A DNA stretch of 8,142 bases from Myxococcales bacterium. GTDB lineage: Bacteria > Myxococcota > Myxococcia > Myxococcales > Myxococcaceae. The position numbers and the translations under genes were made by a program. Every line of letters begins with the position of its first letter. Positions within the stretch are counted from its first letter, which is position 1. The notes under the pieces were generated by a model. The model was not told the DNA's origin. It saw nothing but the letters and a program-made list of their open reading frames with translations, and did not search any database. Below, piece by piece: positions 1 through 6,433 of the stretch. The stretch spans positions 1-8,142 of the forward strand of contig PMBV01000416.1 of NCBI GenBank assembly GCA_003153055.1. The letters are read 5' to 3'.

Positions 1-479
1 CCTTCGAGCTCGGCCTTGGGCACCAGGGCGGCCACGGAGTCGACCACGATGACGTCGATGGCACCGGAGCGGACCAGCATCTCGGCGATCTCCAGGCCCT
101 GCTCACCGGTGTCGGGCTGGGAGAGGAGCAGGTCGTCGGTGCGCACCCCGAGCTTGCGGGCGTAACCGACGTCCATCGCGTGCTCGGCGTCGATGTACCC
201 GCACACGCCTCCGAGCTTCTGGGCCTCGGCCACGATGTGGAGGCTCAAGGTCGTCTTGCCCGATGACTCAGGGCCGTAAATCTCCACGATGCGCCCGCGG
301 GGCACGCCGCCCACGCCGAGGGCGATATCGAGGGAGACCGAGCCGGTCGGAATGGCCTGAACGTCTTTCGCCATGGGCTCGTCGTTGCCCAGGCGCATGA
401 TCGAGCCCTTGCCGAACTGCCGCTCGACTGCCTGAAGCGCCAGCTCGATGGCCTTCTCTTTTTCCGCGTTGACCGCCAT
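1..479 (-). CDS. recA: Recombinase RecA, N-terminal part (3' end outside window)
   Basis: RecA forms ATP-dependent filaments on single-stranded DNA, drives strand exchange in homologous recombination and triggers LexA self-cleavage in the SOS response. The 159 residues visible begin [10 protein letters not shown] and include the N-terminal oligomerisation helix with [10 protein letters not shown] at 21-30. The Walker A motif G-P-E-S-S-G-K-T is at 69-76, and the Walker B strand V-I-V-V-D at 143-147 is followed by [10 protein letters not shown]. All are intact. The start is ATG at 479-477, with a ribosome binding site AGGGAG (plus-strand 485-490) five bases upstream. The gene runs off the left edge, so the C-terminal half cannot be judged. 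Myxococcus is known to carry two recA genes. The LexA-like box in front suggests the damage-inducible type, but the copy cannot be assigned from this sequence alone. Confidence 0.97.
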   Translation of the reverse strand, partial: MAVNAEKEKAIELALQAVERQFGKGSIMRLGNDEPMAKDVQAIPTGSVSLDIALGVGGVPRGRIVEIYGPESSGKTTLSLHIVAEAQKLGGVCGYIDAEHAMDVGYARKLGVRTDDLLLSQPDTGEQGLEIAEMLVRSGAIDVIVVDSVAALVPKAELE

Positions 480-502
480 GTCGTCTCCCTTTCGTGCCGA
501 GG

Positions 503-531
503 TATGTAACTGAACCAACGTTTAGTATCAA
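503..531 (-). promoter_or_regulatory. Probable recA promoter (-35 TTGATA, -10 TACATA)
   Basis: On the minus strand TTGATA (plus-strand 526-531) and TACATA (503-508) are separated by exactly 17 bases. The -35 is close to the sigma-70 consensus and the -10 is weaker. It sits 24 bases upstream of the recA start codon, leaving room for a short leader with the AGGGAG ribosome binding site. This is one of the most AT-rich spots in the window. Confidence 0.6.
509..525 (-). promoter_or_regulatory. LexA-like SOS box in the recA promoter spacer
   Basis: The minus strand reads CTAAACGTTGGTTCAGT, an imperfect inverted repeat CTAAAC-N4-GTTCAG (the half-sites differ at one position). It matches 15 of 17 positions of the Myxococcus LexA motif as I recall it (CTRHAMRYBYGTTCAGS). 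It fills the whole spacer between the -35 and -10 elements, so a bound repressor would block RNA polymerase. The fit to position and gene is strong; binding is inferred. Confidence 0.65.
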
Positions 532-567
532 GCGCTCACGGGCCTTGTAGCGCGAGGGTCTGACAAA

Positions 568-2361
568 GTGCCAAAGGGCATGGAAGTCCGCCACATCGCA
601 GTGGCCTCGGCGGGCGGCACACGTCAGAATCACTCCGGCGTGATTGAGGGCGAATCTCCTTCCAGTGACATTCTCGACGCCATCAGCCGGTGCGCGGCAG
701 CGATGGACGACGAAGCCCAGCTCAGAGACGAGCTCCACGTCTTGCGGCTCTCGTCTGATCCACTGGCGCACTTCGCCACCTCGCTCATTGACCTCGAGCG
801 GGCGCGCCGAGGAGACCCCGAAGCCCGGGCCGCGGTGCCCGAGGTCGCCGAGTCGCTCCTGGTCTTCTGGAACGACGGAGACGGCCCCGAGCTGGCCCAG
901 ACCCACCCCTTCCTCCAGGGCCTGTGGGCCGCGGCGTCGTCACTCCTGGAGCGCTTCGAGCTCGGGCGCCTCGACGAGGCCCTGTTCGACTGCTGGAAGG
1001 CGCGCACCGATGCCGGGCGCCTGACCGTGGCCATCGAGGAGCTGCTCCCCGAGGGAAACCGGCGGGTCGAGTTCGCCCGCTGCCTCTACCACCTCGAGCT
1101 GGCCCGCCTCATGGTCGACTCCAGCCGCGCCGAGTTCGCCCGGAGAGCGGGGCTCCTTTCCGAGGCCTACCAAGACTCGGCCGTCGCCGATGAGCTCATC
1201 GGCCGTGACCCGGGCCTCGAGCACTTGTGGAAGGAAGTCGTCCCCTACCTGGACGAGTTCTTCGAGCACCTCGAGGAAGAGGCCAAGCGCCGCGCCAAAC
1301 CACCCGACGAGACGCCGGCCGTTCAACCTGACGCGAACTCGAGCCCCACCGACCCCGGCTTCCGCCTCGAGGACGTTCTCTCGGACGCGGCGAAGGGCCA
1401 AGGCTCACCGTGGCCAACCCCGGAGCCACAAGACGCGGCCACCATCTCCACCGAGAAGTGGAACGTTCCCACCCCGGCGCCTGTCGGGCCCCCGGTGCCG
1501 TACCGCGACCCCCTCGACTTCATCGGCGAGGGCGAGCCAGCACAGGGCAAGCAGCCCCATGCCTTTCGCACGCTCCAGGGCAAGCGCTCGAGCCTCCGCC
1601 AAACACCCCCAGAGCTCGCGGCGGTCGAGGCCCTGCCAACCGAGGTGGTTCCGGTCGAAACGCCGACCCCCGAGCCGATCACCGTCGAGGAGGCCCCCGT
1701 CGCCGAAGAGCCCATCCTCGAGGCCGAGGCGCTGGGGGTCGAAGAGGTTCTGGAGGACGACGGAGAGGGAGAGCTGGTCAACTCCGACGAGTTCGAGCTG
1801 GTCGAGGAGGTCGAGGAGGTCGGCGGGCCCCCGCCGCTGCCAGGGACGGCGGGCCGGCGCCAGACTCCCAGCTCAGCGCAGCCCGCCCATGAGCCAGCAC
1901 CAGACCGCGCGACGACCGACTTCTGGCTCCACACGTTCCAGACCCTCGAGTTGTTGCCGGGAGAGCTCGGCCGCAACGCCCGCATCCTCGCCTGCGAGAC
2001 GCGGGCCGATCGCAAGCGCCTGAGCGGCTTCATCGACAGCCTGGCGCCGCACCTCGCCGTGCCCGAGGCGCGCGCCTTCGCGTGTCTCATCGGCCTGATG
2101 CTGGCCGGGCAGACGAAGGAGAAAAGCCTGTTCGGCCAGTCCAACCCCCGGCGAGCCGAGGCACTCGCCGCGGCCCTGCCCTACCTTCAGACGAGCGTCG
2201 AGGCGGCGGCCAAGGCGACCGTCTGGTTCGAGCTCGACGGGCTGCAGACGCAGGCGGCACTGACCAGCGGGCTCTCGCTCCTGGTGGAGTACCTGGCCTT
2301 CTGCAACCGCACCCAGAAGGATCCCCTCGCGGCCCGCACTGTCGAGGCCTTCACCACCTGA
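568..2361 (+). CDS. Uncharacterised two-domain protein with long Pro/Glu-rich linker
   Basis: I do not recognise this 597-residue protein. Residues about 30-243 look helical and acidic, with no signal peptide or membrane segment. Residues about 244-447 form a low-complexity linker rich in Pro, Glu, Ala and Val. The linker ends in an acidic stretch (E-L-V-E-E-V-E-E-V, coded by a 9-base tandem repeat at 1801-1818) followed by G-G-P-P-P-L-P-G. Residues about 448-597 are a compact helical domain starting near D-F-W-L-H-T-F and containing C-L-I-G-L-M-L-A-G. The architecture suggests a cytoplasmic adaptor or regulatory protein, but no function can be stated. GTG at 568 was chosen because GAGGG (554-558) lies nine bases upstream. 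In-frame ATG 580, GTG 640 and ATG 703 are alternatives, and third-position GC is lower before about 703, so the first 45 residues are uncertain. It is transcribed divergently from recA across an 88-base gap; that need not mean shared function. Confidence 0.8.
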   Translation: MPKGMEVRHIAVASAGGTRQNHSGVIEGESPSSDILDAISRCAAAMDDEAQLRDELHVLRLSSDPLAHFATSLIDLERARRGDPEARAAVPEVAESLLVFWNDGDGPELAQTHPFLQGLWAAASSLLERFELGRLDEALFDCWKARTDAGRLTVAIEELLPEGNRRVEFARCLYHLELARLMVDSSRAEFARRAGLLSEAYQDSAVADELIGRDPGLEHLWKEVVPYLDEFFEHLEEEAKRRAKPPDETPAVQPDANSSPTDPGFRLEDVLSDAAKGQGSPWPTPEPQDAATISTEKWNVPTPAPVGPPVPYRDPLDFIGEGEPAQGKQPHAFRTLQGKRSSLRQTPPELAAVEALPTEVVPVETPTPEPITVEEAPVAEEPILEAEALGVEEVLEDDGEGELVNSDEFELVEEVEEVGGPPPLPGTAGRRQTPSSAQPAHEPAPDRATTDFWLHTFQTLELLPGELGRNARILACETRADRKRLSGFIDSLAPHLAVPEARAFACLIGLMLAGQTKEKSLFGQSNPRRAEALAAALPYLQTSVEAAAKATVWFELDGLQTQAALTSGLSLLVEYLAFCNRTQKDPLAARTVEAFTT

Positions 2362-2424
2362 AGGTGAGGAAAATCAACCTTCTGCTCGAGCTTGAAACTT
2401 CGACGTCGCTGAGGGGTTCGAGTC

Positions 2425-3033
2425 TTGGTGCTGGACGATGACGACACCGCGCTGATGCAGAGGGTGGCCCGAGGAGACAAGGGCGCCTTCAGCCACTTGT
2501 TCGACCGCCACCAGGCCAGCGTGGTGCGCTTCTGCTACCGCTTCGTCGGCGACGCCGCGGTGGCCGAGGAGCTCGCCCAGGACGTCTTCGTCAAGCTGTA
2601 CCGCTCGGCGGGCGCGTACCGGCCCTCGGCGCGGTTCAAGACCTTCTTGTTCCGGGTGGCCACCAACCACTGCCTCAACGAGCTACGGCGCCCGGCTCGC
2701 CGAGGCGAACGGGTGGAGACGCCGATGGACGACGAGGGGCTCCCCACGGCCTTGGACACAGCTGCCGGCGAGGCCACTCCGCAGCATGCGCTGGAGGCCA
2801 AGGAGGCCGAGCGCGCCGTCTCGCGGGCCCTCGAGGCGATGAGCACCCGGGAGCGCGCCGCCTTCACCATGTGCCGCTTCGAGGGCCTGGCCTACAAGGA
2901 CATCGCCTTCGCCCTCGATGCCAGCGAAGCCGCGGTCAAGAGCCTCATTCACCGCGCCACGCTCCATGTCGTGCGGCAGCTCGACGCGCTCAAGGCGGCA
3001 GCCACCCCCTTCCCTGGAGTCGCCCATGGCTGA
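2425..3033 (+). CDS. ECF-family RNA polymerase sigma factor
   Basis: This is a 202-residue extracytoplasmic-function sigma factor, which directs RNA polymerase to a small stress regulon. Sigma region 2 spans about residues 20-90 (L-F-D-R-H-Q, then the conserved A-E-E-L-A-Q-D-V-F-V-K-L-Y segment and F-K-T-F-L-F-R-V-A-T-N-H-C-L-N-E-L-R-R). A linker of about 35 residues follows. Region 4 is at about 128-190 (A-L-E-A-M-S-T-R-E-R-A-A-F, then the helix-turn-helix Y-K-D-I-A-F-A-L-D-A-S-E-A-A-V-K-S-L-I-H-R-A). Regions 1.1 and 3 are absent, as expected for ECF factors. The start is TTG 2425, or GTG 2428 one codon on; AGGGG at 2412-2416 lies eight or eleven bases upstream. The stop overlaps the next gene by eight bases, giving the usual sigma/anti-sigma coupling. 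The signal and target promoters are unknown. Confidence 0.93.
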   Translation: MVLDDDDTALMQRVARGDKGAFSHLFDRHQASVVRFCYRFVGDAAVAEELAQDVFVKLYRSAGAYRPSARFKTFLFRVATNHCLNELRRPARRGERVETPMDDEGLPTALDTAAGEATPQHALEAKEAERAVSRALEAMSTRERAAFTMCRFEGLAYKDIAFALDASEAAVKSLIHRATLHVVRQLDALKAAATPFPGVAHG

Positions 3034-3484
3034 CAAGGACTACCCGGCCGAGCTGACGGCCTACATCGACGGCGAGCTCGAGCCGGCCGACGCGCGAGCG
3101 GTCGAGGCAGCCCTGGCGCAAGACCCCGCCCTCCGCGCCCTCGAGGCCCGGCTGCGGAGCGTCATCACCGCCGTCGAGGCGCTCCCTCACCCGACCCCTT
3201 CGGCCGACCTGCGCCGGAATGTGCTGGCCTCCATCGAGGTGCCTCCGTGGCAGGCGCGCCTGAGGGCCTGGCTCTCGGGCCCCGCGCTGGTCCCCGCTGG
3301 GTTGGCGGTGGCCGCGGCGGTGACAGCGGTGGTGGTGTGGCCCCAGTCGGAGGAGCCCGAGGGCGAGCAGCTGCTCCTGGCCCAGAACCTCGAGGTGGTG
3401 GAAAATCTCGACGTGCTGGGCCTCGACTCACCGGAGGATCTCGACGTGGTCACCTCACTGCACGAACTGGAGGTCCAGCGATGA
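3026..3484 (+). CDS. Membrane-anchored anti-sigma-like protein without zinc ligands
   Basis: This 152-residue protein is in the position of an anti-sigma factor, expected to hold the upstream ECF sigma at the membrane. Residues 1-50 resemble the N-terminal helices of anti-sigma domains (L-T-A-Y-I-D-G-E-L-E-P-A-D-A-R-A-V-E). The usual H-x3-C-x2-C zinc site is replaced by A-L-A-Q-D-P-A-L, and the protein has no cysteine. One membrane segment lies at about 86-105 (A-L-V-P-A-G-L-A-V-A-A-A-V-T-A-V-V-V). The outer tail (106-152) is acidic and carries [ND]-L-[ED]-V-[VL] hexads at 121-132 and 138-143, with S-P-E-D at 135-138. ATG 3026 was chosen over the longer frame because GGAG at 3016-3019 is six bases upstream and the start overlaps the sigma stop. 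The role is inferred from position, the N-terminal pattern and topology. A DUF3619-like protein, found in comparable betaproteobacterial sigma operons, is an alternative label. Confidence 0.82.
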   Translation: MADKDYPAELTAYIDGELEPADARAVEAALAQDPALRALEARLRSVITAVEALPHPTPSADLRRNVLASIEVPPWQARLRAWLSGPALVPAGLAVAAAVTAVVVWPQSEEPEGEQLLLAQNLEVVENLDVLGLDSPEDLDVVTSLHELEVQR

Positions 3485-3981
3485 GTGGCCCCTTGTTGTC
3501 CCGCAGGCGCGCGGCCGGGCTGTTGTTACTCGCGGGCCTCTCCGTTCCTCGCCTCGCCAGGGCCGAAAGTGAGCCCTCGGCCGCCGAGCGCTTCAACGCC
3601 CTCTCCGACGCCGAGAAGGCCGCCCTGCGCGAGCGGCTCAAGAGCTTCAAGCAGCTCGCTCCTGAAGAACGCGCCCGGCTCAAGGAGAACTGGGCCCGGT
3701 TCAAGGCCCTGCCCGCCGAGGACCAGGCCCGCATCAGGGAGAACTTGCGGGCCTTCCTCAAGCTGTCACCCCAGGAGCGCCAGGAGCTGCGTCAGCGGGT
3801 CCAGGAGCTCAGGGCCCTCGACCCAGAGCAGCGCCGCCAGCTCCGCGGTCGAATCCGCACCTACCTCGCGGCCCACCCCGAGCAGCGGGAGCAGCTGAGG
3901 GAGAACATGCAGAAGTGGCGGGAGCTCTCGAGGGAACGCCGGGAGGAGCTCCGCGAGCGTCTGCGGGAGCGGAAGCGATGA
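3481..3981 (+). CDS. Secreted DUF3106-like protein of seven 18-residue repeats
   Basis: This is a 166-residue exported protein. The N-terminus has S-R-R-R at 7-10, a hydrophobic stretch A-A-G-L-L-L-L-A-G-L, and a likely signal peptidase site A-R-A after residue 28. The arginines before the hydrophobic core leave Tat export possible. From residue 41 to the last residue (166) the protein is seven tandem 18-residue units, roughly L-S-P-E-E-R-x-x-L-R-E-R-L-x-x-F-R-A, rich in Arg and Glu with an aromatic near position 16. This is the style of DUF3106, a family of unknown function often found next to sigma/anti-sigma pairs in betaproteobacteria. A periplasmic sensor or chaperone-like role (compare Spy/CpxP in spirit only) is inference. 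The ATG overlaps the previous stop as ATGA, with GGAGG (3469-3473) seven bases upstream, indicating translational coupling. Confidence 0.85.
   Translation: MSGPLLSRRRAAGLLLLAGLSVPRLARAESEPSAAERFNALSDAEKAALRERLKSFKQLAPEERARLKENWARFKALPAEDQARIRENLRAFLKLSPQERQELRQRVQELRALDPEQRRQLRGRIRTYLAAHPEQREQLRENMQKWRELSRERREELRERLRERKR
3601..3978 (+). repeat. Seven tandem 54-base (18-codon) repeats in the DUF3106-like gene
   Basis: Units begin at 3601, 3655, 3709, 3763, 3817, 3871 and 3925, and the last ends on the final sense codon. All seven are exactly 18 codons. Each starts with Leu (Ala in the sixth) and has Leu or Ile at unit position 9, usually followed by Arg, with a second hydrophobic residue at position 13. 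Conservation is at protein level; the DNA copies have diverged, so the expansion is old. Confidence 0.9.
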
Positions 3982-4160
3982 AGGAGCACCTCGTCCGCTC
4001 GGTGCTCGGCGCGGTCGACGGAGGCGTGCCTCGAGAGGGGCCGCTCCCGAGAGTGGTGAGCCCAGAGGATCAAGAAGTCATCGACAACCTCGAGCTGCTC
4101 CAGAACCTCGAGGGAGCCAGTGACCTCGAGCTGCTCCAGGAGCTGTCGCTCGAGCGCTGA
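3978..4160 (+). CDS. Small acidic protein with C-terminal hexad repeats
   Basis: This 60-residue protein is not in a family I recognise. Residues 1-27 have a basic start (M-K-E-H-L-V-R-S) and a Gly/Pro-rich stretch; there is no signal peptide or membrane segment. S-P-E-D at 28-31 is followed by Q-E-V-I-D, then four hexads to the last residue: N-L-E-L-L-Q (37-42), N-L-E-G-A-S (43-48), D-L-E-L-L-Q (49-54) and E-L-S-L-E-R (55-60). The same S-P-E-D element and hexads occur in the outer tail of the anti-sigma-like protein two genes upstream. The ATG overlaps the previous TGA (ATGA), and GGGAG at 3965-3969 lies eight bases upstream, so it belongs to the sigma operon. Its size would hide it from many annotations. 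A role as modulator or partner of the anti-sigma module is inference. Confidence 0.75.
   Translation: MKEHLVRSVLGAVDGGVPREGPLPRVVSPEDQEVIDNLELLQNLEGASDLELLQELSLER
4087..4139 (+). repeat. Direct 17-base repeat within the small acidic gene
   Basis: ACCTCGAGCTGCTCCAG occurs at 4087-4103 and, identical, at 4123-4139. The 36-base period equals two protein hexads and codes the L-E-L-L-Q core twice. Identity at DNA level suggests a more recent duplication than the 54-base repeats upstream. Confidence 0.85.
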
Positions 4161-4167
4161 GCGAGTG

Positions 4168-4182
4168 TGCCGCACCTCGGCA
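4168..4182 (+). terminator. Weak hairpin after the sigma operon
   Basis: TGCCG-CACCT-CGGCA forms a perfect 5-bp stem with a 5-base loop, eight bases after the stop of the small acidic gene. No T-run follows, so it is at best a weak intrinsic terminator or an RNA 3'-end stabiliser. Confidence 0.25.
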
Positions 4183-4410
4183 AATCGTTGACAGCGCAGC
4201 GCAGCGTAGCCCGTCGAAGAGCCCCACTTGTCTGACACACCTCGTCGCACTCTCGACAAAGACGACAGGACCTGCCCCGGCCGTCGGATCAAAAGTGTCG
4301 CTTATTTCAACAGTTGAGCCGATGCGGAGATCTGGCGCACGGCTTGCTGAATCTTCGCGGCCCACAGGGCTCTCCAACACAACTTCTTTACAACTTTCCC
4401 ACGGCCCCCC

Positions 4411-4440
4411 TTGACGCGCCGCGTGACGCGGTGGCACCTT
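4411..4440 (+). promoter_or_regulatory. Candidate fixA promoter with internal dyad
   Basis: TTGACG at 4411-4416 resembles a sigma-70 -35 element. The matching -10 position (about 4434-4440, GCACCTT) is poor. The spacer contains a perfect dyad CCGCG-TGA-CGCGG (4419-4431), and TGACGCG is directly repeated at 4412-4418 and 4424-4430, a possible operator. Transcription from here would give a leader of roughly 35 bases before the fixA ATG. Support is modest. Confidence 0.3.
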
Positions 4441-4479
4441 TCCCTGACTCACCCCCCGTTCCCCGCAGACCCGACCGCC

Positions 4480-5334
4480 ATGCACATCGTCGTTTGCATC
4501 AAGCAAGTCCCCGACTCGGCGCAGATCCGTGTCCATCCCGTCACGAACACCATCATGCGGCAGGGAGTGCCGGCGATCGTCAACCCGTACGACCTGTTCG
4601 CGCTCGAGGAGGCCCTGAGGCTCAAGGACCGCTTTGGCGCCAAGGTCACCGCGATGTGCATGGGGCCGCCGCAGGCCGAGGAGGCGCTGAGGAAATGCGT
4701 CTCCTTCGGGGCTGACGACGCCATCTTGGTGACAGACAGAGCCTTCGCCGGCGCCGATACGCTGGCGACCTCCTACGCGCTGGGGGCAGCCATCACGCAG
4801 CTCGGGCGCGAGCAACCGGTCGACCTGGTCTTCACTGGCAAGCAGACCATCGATGGCGACACGGCTCAGGTTGGCCCGGGCATCGCCAAGCGCATGGGCA
4901 TCGAGCTGCTGACCTACGTGTCGAAGATTGTCGAGGTCGACTTCGCCAAGCGGCGGCTGGTGGTGGAGCGCCGGGCCGAGGGCGGTGTGCAGGTGCTCGA
5001 GACGGCGTTGCCAGCCCTCATCACCATGCTCGAAGACACCAACGAGCTGCGCTTCGCCAGCCTCCCCGACATGCTGCGAGCCGCGCGGTGCCCAGTGCGC
5101 CGGTGGAGCAAGGACGACGCGGGCATTCAAGACGTCTCGAAGATTGGCCTCAAGGGCTCCCCCACGGTGGTGAGCAAGGTGTTCGGCCCGACGCCGCGCA
5201 CCGAGAAGGCCGAGGTCATGTCGCTCGACTCCATGAGCCCCGATGAGCTGTCCCGCACCCTCATTCAGAAGATTTTCACCAAGCACCCCCACTTCGAGTC
5301 GGACCTCCTCGACCGGCCCCGGAGCACGCCATGA
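4480..5334 (+). CDS. fixA: Electron transfer flavoprotein beta subunit FixA (EtfB)
   Basis: This 284-residue ETF beta subunit pairs with FixB to form the flavoprotein that accepts NADH electrons in the cytoplasm. Its N-terminus [13 protein letters not shown] is typical of FixA, as are [16 protein letters not shown] and the C-terminal [12 protein letters not shown] segment. The loop [14 protein letters not shown] (D125 to P133 at its core) matches the flavin-binding loop of bifurcating ETFs; classical human ETF beta has D-D-D-C-N-Q-T-G there and binds AMP in place of the second flavin. ATG 4480 gives the family start; the upstream in-frame extension is not family-like. No purine-rich ribosome binding site precedes it, unlike fixB and fixX. 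The stop overlaps the fixB start as ATGA. Confidence 0.96.
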   Translation: MHIVVCIKQVPDSAQIRVHPVTNTIMRQGVPAIVNPYDLFALEEALRLKDRFGAKVTAMCMGPPQAEEALRKCVSFGADDAILVTDRAFAGADTLATSYALGAAITQLGREQPVDLVFTGKQTIDGDTAQVGPGIAKRMGIELLTYVSKIVEVDFAKRRLVVERRAEGGVQVLETALPALITMLEDTNELRFASLPDMLRAARCPVRRWSKDDAGIQDVSKIGLKGSPTVVSKVFGPTPRTEKAEVMSLDSMSPDELSRTLIQKIFTKHPHFESDLLDRPRSTP

Positions 5335-6425
5335 GCCAACCCAAGAAGTCAGCGCCAGCCAAGACCCGGGCGTTCGAGCTGCCCGAGCACCTCAAGGCCT
5401 ACCAGGGCGTCTGGGTGTTCATCGAGCACGACCGCGGCCAGGTCAACCCCGTGTCGTGGGAGCTGGTGGGTGAAGGCCGCAAGCTGGCCGACGCCCTGGG
5501 AAGCACGCTGAGCGGCGTGCTCCTGGGCGGCCCCGACGAGCCCCTCGACGCCTTCGCCAAGGAGGCGTGGGCCTTCGGCGCTGACACCTGCTACGTGGTG
5601 CGCGACGCGACCCTCAAGGGCTACCGCAACCAGCCCTTCACCAAGGGCTTCACCGACCTGGTGAACCAGTTCAAGCCCGAGATTGTGCTCCTGGGCGCCA
5701 CCACCATGGGCCGCGACCTCGCCGGCTCGGTGGCCTCCACCCTGTGCACCGGCCTCACCGCCGACTGCACCGAGCTGCGCATCGACCAGGGCTCCCGCGC
5801 GCTGGCGGCCACCCGGCCCACCTTCGGCGGCTCGCTGTTGTGCACCATTCAGACCCTCGCCTACCGGCCGCAGATGGCCTCGGTTCGGCCCCGCGTGATG
5901 GCCATGCCGCGACGAGATGACGCCCACGTGGGCACGCTGGTCGAGCACTCGCTGGGCCTTCTCGAGTCGAACATCATCACCAAGGTGCTGGACTTCATTC
6001 CCGATGCCAGCCGCAACACCGTGAACCTCGCCTACGCCGACGTGGTGGTCGCTGGCGGGAAGGGCATGAAGACGCCCGAGAACTTCAAGCTCCTCTGGGA
6101 CCTCGCCCAGGTGCTGGGTGGAGAGGTCGGCGCCACTCGAGCCGCGGTGCAGGCCGGCTGGGTCGACGCCGAGCGACAAGTTGGGCAGACGGGCAAGACG
6201 GTGCGGCCGAAAATCTACATCGGCGCCGGGCTGTCGGGCGCCATTCAGCACCGCGTGGGCATGGAGGGCGCCGACATCATCGTGGCCATCAACACCGACC
6301 CCAACGCGCCAGTCTTCGACTTCGCCCACCACGGCATCGTGGGCAACGCCATGCAAGTGCTCCCGGCGCTCACCCAGGCCTTCAAACAACACATCGCCAG
6401 CCGCGCCGCCCGGCGCGTCGCCTGA
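5331..6425 (+). CDS. fixB: Electron transfer flavoprotein alpha subunit FixB (EtfA)
   Basis: This 364-residue ETF alpha subunit carries the FAD that passes electrons to FixC. The N-terminal domain starts at about residue 25 ([10 protein letters not shown]), preceded by a Lys/Pro-rich leader of about 15 residues. The C-terminal FAD domain shows [11 protein letters not shown] at 267-277, Q-V-G-Q-T-G-K at 283-289, [12 protein letters not shown] to residue 307, and then [13 protein letters not shown] with G-I-V-G-N. All are family signatures and none is broken. Length is normal for FixB. ATG 5331 overlaps the fixA stop, with GGAG (5321-5324) six bases upstream, so the two subunits are probably made by coupled translation in equal amounts. 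No ferredoxin domain is fused to it. Confidence 0.96.
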   Translation: MSQPKKSAPAKTRAFELPEHLKAYQGVWVFIEHDRGQVNPVSWELVGEGRKLADALGSTLSGVLLGGPDEPLDAFAKEAWAFGADTCYVVRDATLKGYRNQPFTKGFTDLVNQFKPEIVLLGATTMGRDLAGSVASTLCTGLTADCTELRIDQGSRALAATRPTFGGSLLCTIQTLAYRPQMASVRPRVMAMPRRDDAHVGTLVEHSLGLLESNIITKVLDFIPDASRNTVNLAYADVVVAGGKGMKTPENFKLLWDLAQVLGGEVGATRAAVQAGWVDAERQVGQTGKTVRPKIYIGAGLSGAIQHRVGMEGADIIVAINTDPNAPVFDFAHHGIVGNAMQVLPALTQAFKQHIASRAARRVA

Positions 6426-6433
6426 AAGAAGTC

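Larger units (their letters stand above)
4161..4479 (+). other. Intergenic region between sigma operon and fixABCX
   Basis: About 320 bases with no supported gene on either strand. It contains a weak hairpin just after the small acidic gene, an isolated TTGACA at 4188-4193 followed by a GCGCA-GCGCA-GCGTA run, a TGTC-T-GACA dyad at 4229-4237, and a TCAAC-A-GTTGA dyad at 4307-4317. A pyrimidine-rich stretch leads into fixA. Base composition is less GC-rich around 4295-4400 than in the flanking genes, as expected for a regulatory region. The fixABCX promoter should lie here. Confidence 0.7.

Noticed and set aside
1822..1835. Perfect GGCGGG-CC-CCCGCC palindrome
   Set aside because: It lies in the middle of the large coding frame where Gly-Gly-Pro-Pro codons in GC-rich DNA produce it by chance.
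1190..2023. Plus-strand alternative frame rich in Ser/Arg/Pro inside the large unknown gene
   Set aside because: Shift-frame shadow of 568-2361; composition is typical of out-of-frame GC-rich DNA.
2394..2422. ECF-type autoregulatory promoter GAAACTT-N16-TTCGA before the sigma gene
   Set aside because: It would place the transcript start on the start codon and remove the AGGGG ribosome site. The match is loose and I cannot support it.
4188..4216. Perfect TTGACA -35 hexamer after the sigma operon
   Set aside because: No -10-like sequence at 16-18 bases; the spacer is a GCGCA repeat and the following bases are CCGTCG.
4432..4446. Sigma-54 site suggested by TGGCAC before fixA
   Set aside because: The -12 GC element is missing at the required spacing (CCTG instead of TTGC).
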